Shown piece by piece: positions 16,285 through 23,912 of a DNA stretch of 64,000 nucleotides. Location: the NCBI GenBank assembly GCA_029688905.1, contig JARULB010000004.1, forward strand, positions 330,384 through 394,383. The letters are read 5' to 3'. The notes under the pieces are model-generated. The model searched no databases. It saw only the letters and a program-made list of their open reading frames with translations, and was not told the DNA's origin. The DNA is from Balneolales bacterium ANBcel1. Its GTDB lineage: Bacteria > Bacteroidota > Rhodothermia > Balneolales > Natronogracilivirgulaceae. A program made the position numbers and the translations under genes. The stretch's first letter is position 1. The number at the start of each line of letters is the position of its first letter.

Positions 16285-16311
16285 CCCAATCACCACCACC
16301 TTTTCCTGAAC

Positions 16312-18315
16312 ATGATTCGTCACAAGGCTCCTCCCCTGCCTATCCCGGCTCTTGCCCTTGCACTATTTTTCCCCGTTTTATTGCTTGCTGTGACAACGGC
16401 CCCGGCCCATGCCCAATCACGGCCTGCATTTCTGGAGGAAGGGGTCACCTATCTCTGGCCTACCAACGCCAGCCGCTACATGTCATCTTCATTCGGTGAA
16501 ACCAGGGCGGCCCATTTTCATGCCGCCATGGATATCGGAACCTGGGGCCATGAGGGGCATCCGGTTTACGCTACACGGGACGGTGTACTGCACCGCGTGG
16601 CGGTGGGTCCGGTCGGATACGGCAACGTGATCTATCTGCGGCACGATGACAACACGATTTCCCTCTACGCTCATCTGAAGGACTTTCATCCGGAGATACG
16701 CGCGGTGGTCGATTCCCTCCGAATGAAACAGTACCAGTTTAAATTCGACCGGAATATGGAGGAGTTCGGTATAGCGTTCCGGCGCGGGCAGCACATCGGC
16801 TGGACCGGCTCCACCGGGGTTGGTCCGCCCCATCTCCATTTTGAACTCCGTACGCCCGGCGGCAAGCCGTTCAATCCGCTGCTTGCCGGTATCCGGATCG
16901 AAGATACCATCCCCCCGCAGTTTTCAGAACTGGCTATTGAGCCGCTTTCGCCCGGCAGCAGCATCAACGGACAAACGCACATCCACCGCAAAACGCCGGT
17001 CCGACGAGACGGAATCTATCATTTTGGTACGGTAACGGTGGAAGGCGAGGTTGGTCTAGCTGCGGATGTCTTTGACCGGGCCAACGCCTCAAATAACGTC
17101 CATGCCGTATACGAACTTGAAATGCGGGTCAACGGAGAACGCCTGTTTCATTCCAGAGCGGACAGCTTTTCCTACGGGCAGGCGCGCCAGATGTTTATTG
17201 ACCGGGTTTTCCCCATCCTGCATACGGAGCGCAAGGGACTCCAGCGGCTGTACATACACCGTGGCAACACCCTTCCTTTCTATTCAGAGATCGCCGGGCA
17301 CGACGGACGCCTGCGCCTTCCGGCCGGGACCCACAATGTGCGCATTGCCGCCTCCGATTATTTTGGGAACCGCTCCACAGCCCGTCTGATCCTGCACGTG
17401 GAAGAGCCGACAGAAACCCTTACGGAGCACATCACAGCCAGGGTGCCCTTCGACACCCCTTCCGGAATACCGGTTCCACCGTTGATGGCCCCGGAAGCTG
17501 TTTACTGGCACAAAAACTGGATGATGCCGCCAGAGTCATCATCACCCGACGACACCCTGTCACAATGGCGCATTCGGCCTGTGGGCTCATTTGAAGCGGA
17601 ACGCGACGGATTTACATCCGGCCGCTACGGTCTGCCGCTTGATGTCTCTGAGCGCATGGAGCTGTCCGGTGGCGGAGCGGCATGGACCATGCACCGCATC
17701 ATGCCCGGCTACCCGGTATCAGTTCTGCATGATGCAATGCGGCTAAAGGTAACGTTTCCCTCCCGGGCGTTCTTCGCGCCGGTGACGGTCGGCCTGGCGG
17801 GTACGCACACCGCCTTCAGCCTGTATCCCGCATCCGAACCGCTCAATCAGCCGGCCACCGTACGCATCCTGCTGGACCGGAAGCAGGCGGCCACGACGGG
17901 AATCGGCCTGTACCGGACACATCCGCGAACCGGAAAACCGGTACACATCAGCTCCTTCATCGATATCCGCAACCATGCCCTGGTGGGTGAACTCAATGCC
18001 CCCGGAGACTACTACCTTGCCGCAGATTCACTGGCTCCCGAAATATCCGATCCGAAAATCGGGCGGTGGCGCCACACTGGCAAGGCGTTTGTGACGGTCA
18101 CCGTGACGGACGAACTGTCGGGCATTGACCATCGGTCGGCCGAGTTTTATGTAAACGGGGAACGCGGAATCGCGGAATACGACCCCGAAAAGGATCTTCT
18201 GCGGTATCACCACCCGGACTTCACCCCTCGTGAAGAAAACGACATAACAGTGCGCATCCGCGACCGGGCCGGGAATTTGGCCGAAAAAACGTTTTCCGGT
18301 GTCGCCGGGCAGTGA
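16312..18315 (+). CDS. Large secreted M23 metallopeptidase
   Basis: The 667-residue protein begins with a signal peptide (hydrophobic ~10-33, ending ...AHAQ). A LytM-type M23 domain follows: HAAMDIG (~65, His and Asp zinc ligands) through to GVGPPHLHFEL (~174, HxH). The remaining ~450 residues are beta-rich, with Ig-like or sugar-binding-like segments and no motif I can name. M23 domains of this kind cleave peptide cross-links in peptidoglycan or serve as scaffolds. All zinc ligands are kept, so activity is plausible. Location is periplasm or outer-membrane face. It is probably co-transcribed with the FAH gene. Confidence 0.85.
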   Translation: MIRHKAPPLPIPALALALFFPVLLLAVTTAPAHAQSRPAFLEEGVTYLWPTNASRYMSSSFGETRAAHFHAAMDIGTWGHEGHPVYATRDGVLHRVAVGPVGYGNVIYLRHDDNTISLYAHLKDFHPEIRAVVDSLRMKQYQFKFDRNMEEFGIAFRRGQHIGWTGSTGVGPPHLHFELRTPGGKPFNPLLAGIRIEDTIPPQFSELAIEPLSPGSSINGQTHIHRKTPVRRDGIYHFGTVTVEGEVGLAADVFDRANASNNVHAVYELEMRVNGERLFHSRADSFSYGQARQMFIDRVFPILHTERKGLQRLYIHRGNTLPFYSEIAGHDGRLRLPAGTHNVRIAASDYFGNRSTARLILHVEEPTETLTEHITARVPFDTPSGIPVPPLMAPEAVYWHKNWMMPPESSSPDDTLSQWRIRPVGSFEAERDGFTSGRYGLPLDVSERMELSGGGAAWTMHRIMPGYPVSVLHDAMRLKVTFPSRAFFAPVTVGLAGTHTAFSLYPASEPLNQPATVRILLDRKQAATTGIGLYRTHPRTGKPVHISSFIDIRNHALVGELNAPGDYYLAADSLAPEISDPKIGRWRHTGKAFVTVTVTDELSGIDHRSAEFYVNGERGIAEYDPEKDLLRYHHPDFTPREENDITVRIRDRAGNLAEKTFSGVAGQ

Positions 18316-18378
18316 CACTGGCCAGGTGAGTCAAGCGTGTTCCCCGATATTGCCTCCGCCTGGTGGCAGCGGCACACT

Positions 18379-18759
18379 CTATACGTGCGCGATGCAACTC
18401 ACTTCCACCCGCGCCCCCTTTGGAAGCGCCGCCACGGCAACGGCCTCCCGAGCCGGAGCCTCTTCGGAGAAATAGCGGCCATACACCTCATTAACTGCCG
18501 CAAACTCTTTCATGTCAATCAGGTAGATAGTACATTTCAACACGCGGTCCCAGTCCGATCCGGCTGCTTTCAGCACCTCTCCAAGATTGACCATCACCTG
18601 CTCCATCTGCCCGGCAGTGTCGGATTCTGAAAGTTCTCCGGTTTCCGGATTCAGGCCAATCTGGCCCGAGCAGAACACCAGCCGGTCAAATACGGAGGCC
18701 TGGCTGTAGGGCCCGATGGCCGCAGGTGCATTCCTCGTTGAGATGAGTTTTATGGACAT
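18379..18759 (-). CDS. ridA: RidA family enamine/imine deaminase
   Basis: RidA hydrolyses reactive 2-aminoacrylate-type enamines produced by PLP enzymes. The 126-residue chain has AIGPYSQA near residue 14, FCSGQIGL, and the active-site region PAREAVAVAALPKGARVEVSCIA with the carboxylate-binding Arg and catalytic Glu. I chose ATG 18759 because AGAGGATC lies about eight bases upstream; the longer frame to 18801 adds an unlikely basic extension. A transsulfuration PLP enzyme lies 2 kb away, a plausible but unproven source of its substrate. Confidence 0.93.
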   Translation of the reverse strand: MSIKLISTRNAPAAIGPYSQASVFDRLVFCSGQIGLNPETGELSESDTAGQMEQVMVNLGEVLKAAGSDWDRVLKCTIYLIDMKEFAAVNEVYGRYFSEEAPAREAVAVAALPKGARVEVSCIAHV

Positions 18760-19068
18760 AATGTAGATCCTCTTTATGCGTTGAAGTTGCGGAAGCGTCA
18801 AGCTATCCTTACTTTAGGTGCATGTTTTCCGGGTGCCTTCAGAGATACCAGGTCATGTCTGCTATAACCATCACATGTCCTGATTTGTATTCCGAATGCA
18901 CTGTCGCAGTATCCCGATACGATATAGATTCCATTTTTTAAAAAAAACAGATGATTTGCCCATGGAGAAACTACCGGCCAGGCCACTTCTGAAAGGTCTC
19001 GGGCCTGTCATCTTCTACTTTCAATCAGAAAAACAACCAGATGAACCGAAGGTCGCGAAGCGCTATGA
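18760..19068. other. Intergenic region upstream of the leader element
   Basis: The 309 bases between the ridA start and the 94-nt repeat contain no convincing gene. An 86-codon open frame (18896-19156) crosses it, but it has no homology I recognise and runs into the repeat, where the two copies differ only by amino-acid-changing substitutions in that frame. Promoters for ridA (minus) and for the TPR gene (plus) should both lie here; I cannot pin them down. Confidence 0.4.
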
Positions 19069-19163
19069 ACATGACCGGGCTGGCGGCGGGACACACAAGC
19101 GCATGATTAAAACCGGTCATGTCATTCTATCTAACATTATAAATCTGAAATTTTAAACAGATG
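19069..19163 (+). repeat. 94-nt leader element, copy 1 (stem-loop upstream of TPR lipoprotein)
   Basis: This copy aligns without net gaps to 56351-56445. A 10-bp stem is formed by 19069-19078 (A+CATGACCGG) and 19113-19122 (CCGGTCATG+T) around a 34-base loop containing GGACACACA-type and GCGCATGATTAAAA segments. A variable 20 bases follow, then AATCTGAAATTTTAAACAG ends exactly at the ATG. It could be a structured 5' leader RNA, a leader-peptide region (ATG 19103 opens 17 codons) or a dispersed palindromic repeat. It does not match a riboswitch class I know. Confidence 0.7.
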
Positions 19164-20489
19164 AAAAAAAACCTTTACCCACAACTACTGATCGTCGCTT
19201 TTACAGCATTTCTGGTTTGGTCGTGTGCTCCTGACCCGCATATTGAGTCGGCGAGACTGGCACTTGCCCAGGGTGATTTTGAGGAGGTGATTGCCGCCGC
19301 GCAGGAAGCAATTGACGCAGATCCCGAGAATGCCAATGCCTATTACTACATGGGTGTCGCCTACGCCTCCATTGCCAGCAACAATCCTCCGGAAGAGCGG
19401 CTTGAAGACTACGAACGGGCCCGCGAATATCTGGAACAGGCCCGGCAAATGTATGCCGAACAGGGTATCAGTAACGACGAGGCCGAGAACCTGCCTGAAG
19501 TAATTTTTGAACTGTGGGCTTTCGAGCATAACTCAGGGATTCAGCCGCTGACCGACGACATTATCAGTTCTCATGAAGACTCTCTGATCCTGGCCCGTCA
19601 CCACTTCCAGAATGCCATCGCCATCAACCCGGACAGTTCCCAGTCCTACAGTCTGCTAGCCGAGGTCTACTTCGCCAAGGGTGATATGCAGGAGGCTGAG
19701 CGCCTGACCAGGACAATTATTTATGACCTGGACGATGCCGACCTCTTCAACTACTACCGCCTTGCCCTCTATCTGATGGAGGATGATCGTGACGCCGAGG
19801 CCGTGGACATCCTTTATGAAGCGCGGGAAATCTATCCGGACGAAATAGAAATTACCCAGGAGATTGCCAACGCCTACCTGCGGCTGGGAAGGACCGATGA
19901 AGCCTTGGAAGTGGTACGTGAGCTGATGGAGCAAGATCCCGAAAATCCGCAGTACCGGCTGGTATATGCCACCCAGATATATCAGATGGTTCAGGAGCTG
20001 GACGATCAGATCCGAAGCCTGCATGACGATGTGTATGACATAAGTGCGGAAATTCGTGAGCGAGCACGTTCCCAGGAAATTGATGAAGCCGAGATGAATG
20101 CCATGTCCCAGGAAATTGAAGACAAACTTGCCCAAGCGGATGAGCTTATCGAGGAGTCTTTCCGGTTTTCCGATGAAGCGGAAGAACAGTTGCTGATCGC
20201 CCTGGAAAGCGAGCCGGAAAACCCCGACATTCACTCCACGTTGGGTATTGTCTACCAGAACAGAGCCGCCATATACCAGGACAAGCGCAACATGAGTGAA
20301 GATGTTGACGAAGCCGAGGAGTTTGACGCGATGGCCCGGAAATATCTGGAGCGTGCGCTCCCCCATTATGAGAAAGCGGCCGAACTGGAGCCGGATGACC
20401 AGGAACACTGGATGTCGCTGTTCCGCGTGTATACCAACCTCGGAATGAATGAGAAAGCCGAGCATGCCCGCGAAAGGGCCGGCTTCTAA
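19161..20489 (+). CDS. Tetratricopeptide-repeat lipoprotein
   Basis: The 442-residue protein has a lipoprotein signal peptide with lipobox LVWSC (Cys22) and then TPR units across most of its length. Examples are IAAAQEAIDADPENANAYYYMGVAYAS, HHFQNAIAINPDSSQSYSLLAEVYF, AVDILYEAREIYP and YEKAAELEPDDQEHWMSLFRVY. A helical, strongly acidic segment rich in Glu, Asp and Gln (~270-340, SAEIRERARSQEIDEAEMN) probably forms a coiled coil. It is likely a periplasmic scaffold anchored in a membrane; the partner is unknown. Its start codon abuts the 94-nt leader element, and a strong terminator follows. Confidence 0.88.
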   Translation: MKKNLYPQLLIVAFTAFLVWSCAPDPHIESARLALAQGDFEEVIAAAQEAIDADPENANAYYYMGVAYASIASNNPPEERLEDYERAREYLEQARQMYAEQGISNDEAENLPEVIFELWAFEHNSGIQPLTDDIISSHEDSLILARHHFQNAIAINPDSSQSYSLLAEVYFAKGDMQEAERLTRTIIYDLDDADLFNYYRLALYLMEDDRDAEAVDILYEAREIYPDEIEITQEIANAYLRLGRTDEALEVVRELMEQDPENPQYRLVYATQIYQMVQELDDQIRSLHDDVYDISAEIRERARSQEIDEAEMNAMSQEIEDKLAQADELIEESFRFSDEAEEQLLIALESEPENPDIHSTLGIVYQNRAAIYQDKRNMSEDVDEAEEFDAMARKYLERALPHYEKAAELEPDDQEHWMSLFRVYTNLGMNEKAEHARERAGF

Positions 20490-20526
20490 CTACCCTGCCG
20501 AACACCGGCAGCATGGTTTCCTATTG

Positions 20527-20561
20527 AAAGCTCCGCAACGTTTCTGCGGAGCTTTTTTTTT
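20527..20561 (+). terminator. Rho-independent terminator of the TPR lipoprotein gene
   Basis: An 11-bp stem (AAAGCTCCGCA at 20527-20537, TGCGGAGCTTT at 20545-20555) with a 7-base loop is followed by a T-run to about 20561. It lies 38 bases after the stop. Confidence 0.9.
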
Positions 20562-20643
20562 GCATCACGCCTGAACCCCTGACGAATTCCGGGAACATAT
20601 CCCAAAGCCTCCCTAATCACGAAACTCCATAACTCCCCTTTTC

Positions 20644-21795
20644 ATGCGCTTCAACACCAAAACGATCCACGCCGGACAACATCCCGAAGAGACTTCGGGC
20701 GCTGTAATGCCTCCGGTCTTTTTTACGTCAACATACGCCCAGGAAGCACCAAACAGACACAAAGGGCATGAATATGCACGGGTGACCAACCCCACGCGCA
20801 CCGCATTTGAAAAACTTCTGGCCGGACTGGAAGAGGCGGACCATGCATGCGCTTTTGCTTCCGGCTGCGCCGCCATGGATGCATTGCTCAAGAGGTTGCG
20901 TCCCGGTGACCATGTCATTGCTACCAATGATATTTACGGCGGCTCCTACCGGCTCTTCACCCAGGTGTTTGAACCGTACGGCATCCGTTTCAGCTTTATC
21001 GATATGGGCTCGGTGGCTTCGGTAAGAGAGGCCATCACACCGCAAACCCGGATGCTTTGGATCGAAACCCCTACCAATCCGCTGCTGAACCTGGTTGATA
21101 TTGCGACACTCTCCCGGGAAGCAGGTAAACGCAATATCCTCACGGTGGTCGACAATACATTTGCCTCGCCCGCTCTGCAAAAACCGTTGCTGCTTGGCGC
21201 CGACGCGGTAGTCCACTCGACAACAAAATACATCGGCGGCCACTCCGACCTCATCGGCGGTGCCGTCTGCACCAGCAACAGTGAGATTCTCGATAACCTG
21301 CTCTTCCAGACCAAGACCACCGGCGCCGTTCCGGGTCCGATGGATTGCTACCTGGCATTGCGCGGAGTCAAAACCCTCGGCCTTCGCATGGAGCGTTCGT
21401 GCCATAACGCCCGCGTTCTGGCCGATTTCCTGGCCGATCACCCCGACGTTGCCGAAGTCCGGTACCCCGGCCATACGGGTCACCCCGGTCACGAAATCGC
21501 GCGCGCACAAATGAGTGATTTCGGCGGAATGGTCTCTTTCAGCCTGAAAAAGGACGACACCGGGCACGCGCACGCCTTTATGAGCAGTACCCGGATCTTT
21601 ACACTTGCCGAAAGCCTTGGAGGCGTGGAGTCGCTGATCAGCCATCCGGCCAGCATGACCCACGCGTCCATCCCCAAAGAAGAGCGGGAAGCGGCCGGCC
21701 TGAATGACTCGCTCATCCGGCTCTCCGTCGGCATAGAGGATGCCGAAGACCTGGTCGAAGACCTCCAATCCGCTTTCCGGAACATTTCCGTTTGA
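20644..21795 (+). CDS. PLP-dependent transsulfuration enzyme (cystathionine gamma-synthase/lyase type)
   Basis: The 383-residue protein belongs to the Cys/Met-metabolism PLP family. Motifs are NTKTIHAGQ at the N-terminus, YARVTNPT (~46), the phosphate-binding ASGCAAMDA (~76), WIETPTNPLL (~139), VVDNTFASP (~166) and HSTTKYIGGHSD with the PLP-Schiff-base Lys near 198. The C-terminal SLGGVESLISHPASMTH supports gamma-synthase or gamma-lyase over O-acetylhomoserine sulfhydrylase, which is usually longer. The exact reaction (MetB or CGL) cannot be separated by eye. It may share a transcript with the lipoprotein gene downstream. Confidence 0.88.
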   Translation: MRFNTKTIHAGQHPEETSGAVMPPVFFTSTYAQEAPNRHKGHEYARVTNPTRTAFEKLLAGLEEADHACAFASGCAAMDALLKRLRPGDHVIATNDIYGGSYRLFTQVFEPYGIRFSFIDMGSVASVREAITPQTRMLWIETPTNPLLNLVDIATLSREAGKRNILTVVDNTFASPALQKPLLLGADAVVHSTTKYIGGHSDLIGGAVCTSNSEILDNLLFQTKTTGAVPGPMDCYLALRGVKTLGLRMERSCHNARVLADFLADHPDVAEVRYPGHTGHPGHEIARAQMSDFGGMVSFSLKKDDTGHAHAFMSSTRIFTLAESLGGVESLISHPASMTHASIPKEEREAAGLNDSLIRLSVGIEDAEDLVEDLQSAFRNISV

Positions 21796-21867
21796 CGCCG
21801 TTTTTCGGATTCCTCCGCCATCGACACTGTGGATGATATCCGCCCTGTTTTTCGTATCTTTCACATC

Positions 21868-22386
21868 ATGCGCACCCGTTTATTCCCAGGCCTCCTGCTT
21901 GTACTCATCCCCCTGATGGCCGGATGCATAAACCCTTTTGCGCCCGGTGAGGTGGAGGGGGATCCGGTGGCCGACCTGCTGGGGGACCCATCCACCATAG
22001 AAGGGTTTTATACCCGCTTCCAAAAAGCCTATGAACTGCGCGATACCTCTCTGTATGGCCCGCTGATCCACTCCGACTTCACCTTCACCTTCCGGGATTT
22101 TGAGATCAACGAAGACCGTACCTGGGACCGGCCCGAAGAGATGAGAAGAACACACAGCATGTTCATGAATACCCATGACATCACCCTGCAGTGGAACAAT
22201 ATCCTGCGGGAAACCATCTTCGACGACAGGACGCGGGTCCGCATTGAACGGGTTTTCAATTTACGGCTTGTGGACAGCGGCTCACAAACCTTCCGGGCCA
22301 ACGGCATCGCCAGTTTTGAACTGACCCGATCAGACAGTACCGAGAACTGGCGGCTCATCAGGTGGAGGGATGAATCCGACATATAG
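21868..22386 (+). CDS. Small lipoprotein, NTF2-like fold likely
   Basis: The 172-residue protein starts MRTRLFPGLLLVLIPLMAGC, a lipoprotein signal with lipobox LMAGC (Cys20). I chose this ATG because a GTG 13 codons earlier would bury the signal peptide. The mature part (IEGFYTRFQKAYELRDTSLYGPLIHSDFTF... to WRLIRWRDE) has the helix-then-curved-sheet pattern of SnoaL/NTF2-like proteins. No catalytic residue is evident and I cannot assign a function. It lies 72 bases after the transsulfuration enzyme and 45 before the thiolase. Confidence 0.7.
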   Translation: MRTRLFPGLLLVLIPLMAGCINPFAPGEVEGDPVADLLGDPSTIEGFYTRFQKAYELRDTSLYGPLIHSDFTFTFRDFEINEDRTWDRPEEMRRTHSMFMNTHDITLQWNNILRETIFDDRTRVRIERVFNLRLVDSGSQTFRANGIASFELTRSDSTENWRLIRWRDESDI

Positions 22387-22431
22387 AACGCCCGAAACTA
22401 AATGCTACTTTTCTGAAGAAAGGAACACCTT

Positions 22432-23610
22432 ATGAAGCATGTAGTAATCATTGACGCTCTGCGTACCCCCATCGGCTCTTTCGGAGGCCGGTTCAAATCC
22501 ATGACTGCGCCGCAGCTGGCTTCGGTCACCATCGGCGCGCTGTATAAAAACAACAGCCTCAATCCCGATGTCATAGACGAGGTGATTATGGGGAACGCGT
22601 TACCGGCAGGTGTGGGTCAGGGTCCGGCCAGACAGGCGGCTCTCCTTGCAGGGCTGAGGGACACCATCCCCTGCTCAACGGTCAATCAGGTATGCGCTTC
22701 CGGGATGAAGGCGGTGATGACAGCCGCGCGCCAGATCGCATGCGGCGATGCCAATGTGATGGTCGCCGGGGGCATGGAGAGTATGAGCAACGTGCCCTAT
22801 TACCAGCCGGGAGCACGGTTCGGTACCACTCTTGGCCATTCGGAATTGCAGGACGGAATTATTCGGGATGCGCTCCAGGATCCCTTCAAAAAATGGCAGA
22901 CGGGAAATGCGGCGGAGCTGTGTGCGCAAACCCATGAAATCAGCCGTCAGGAACAGGATGAATACGCCGAAGCGTCGTACCGTAAAGCGCAGGCGGCACA
23001 GGATCAGGGGGCTTTCGCTGCCGAAATCACGTCGGTAAAAATCCGCAACCGCAGGGGAGATGCGGAGGTGATCATCCAGGATGAGGAACCCGGTCGCCTG
23101 GATGTCGCCGATATCGCGCGTAAAGGTCCGGCCTGGCAGAAAAACGGTACGGTAACTTCCGCCAACTCGGCTGCCATGGGCGATGGCGCGGCCGCGCTGC
23201 TTCTGATGAGCGAAGAAGCGGCCTCGGAACACGGACTTGCGCCATTGGCGCGAATTGCCGGCCAGGCTGCCTGCGCCGGTCCGGCGGCGGAATACCTTAC
23301 AGCTCCCTCAAAAGCCATCGAACTGGCGGCACAACGGGTCGGGACCACACCGCGCGAAATCGATATCTATGAGCTGCATGAGCCCTTTGCCGTTTCGTTA
23401 CCGGCCAATATCCGTCTGCTTGACATCGAACCCTCTGTTGTAAACCTCCATGGCGGGGCTGTCAGTTTGGGAAATCCCGTTGGGTGCTCCGGGGCCCGGG
23501 TTCTGGTGAGTTTGCTGCATTCCATGATCCGTCATGAGAAAAAACGGGGCTGCGGAGCTGTTTCCGCTGCAGGAGGGGATGCTGCAGCCATGGTACTGGA
23601 GCGTTTTTGA
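22432..23610 (+). CDS. Thiolase-family protein with non-canonical catalytic residues
   Basis: The 392-residue chain is a full-length thiolase homologue: ALRTPIGSFGG at the N-terminus, nucleophile C88 in VNQVCASGMKA, GGMESMSNVPYY, and the C-terminal HGGAVSLG...GCSGAR. Typical acetyl-CoA acetyltransferases carry Asn316 (NEAF), His348 (GHP) and Cys378. Here the corresponding positions are His316 (HEPF, also seen in FadI-type thiolases), Asn348 (GNP) and Ser378 (VSAAGG). Losing both the Cys-activating His and the second Cys should cripple ordinary Claisen chemistry. It may be a degenerate copy, a decarboxylating condensing enzyme, or a CoA-ester binder. Codon use looks like its neighbours and the frame is intact. 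Confidence 0.85.
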   Translation: MKHVVIIDALRTPIGSFGGRFKSMTAPQLASVTIGALYKNNSLNPDVIDEVIMGNALPAGVGQGPARQAALLAGLRDTIPCSTVNQVCASGMKAVMTAARQIACGDANVMVAGGMESMSNVPYYQPGARFGTTLGHSELQDGIIRDALQDPFKKWQTGNAAELCAQTHEISRQEQDEYAEASYRKAQAAQDQGAFAAEITSVKIRNRRGDAEVIIQDEEPGRLDVADIARKGPAWQKNGTVTSANSAAMGDGAAALLLMSEEAASEHGLAPLARIAGQAACAGPAAEYLTAPSKAIELAAQRVGTTPREIDIYELHEPFAVSLPANIRLLDIEPSVVNLHGGAVSLGNPVGCSGARVLVSLLHSMIRHEKKRGCGAVSAAGGDAAAMVLERF

Positions 23611-23912
23611 CACAGCGCAGGCAGACGGGTGCCGCCGTCCGCCGATATGTTACCATTCCACTGCGAGCGACTGAGCAAAAACATGTCCGATTGATTGACA
23701 TTATGTTTACATGGATGTAACTTAGCTGTTAATCTATCATTTCAAATACTATTGCCTATTGTGTTAATGGTTACTGAAGCCGCTTAAAAGCGGAATATCA
23801 ATGTCTGATATCTGTTCGTTTCACCAATGATAACATAAGGTGAGCATCTGCAACAGAATCGGTTCATTCCTTTTGCCCCAAGAAAATTCTGTAACCCGGT
23901 TGATCTCCGACA
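23611..23912. other. Intergenic region upstream of porU with two adjacent inverted repeats
   Basis: About 300 bases without a gene. Two perfect inverted repeats lie one base apart: CCGCTT-AA-AAGCGG at 23780-23793 and ATATCA-N5-TGATAT at 23795-23811. They sit about 100 bases before the porU ATG and could be operators or part of a 5' leader. No T-run follows, so a terminator for the thiolase gene is less likely. The rest is A/T-richer than the coding DNA, as expected for a promoter region. Confidence 0.45.

Noticed and set aside
18896..19156. An 86-codon frame before the TPR lipoprotein
   Set aside because: It runs into the 94-nt repeat. In this frame the five early differences between the two copies all change amino acids, so protein coding is not what conserves the sequence.
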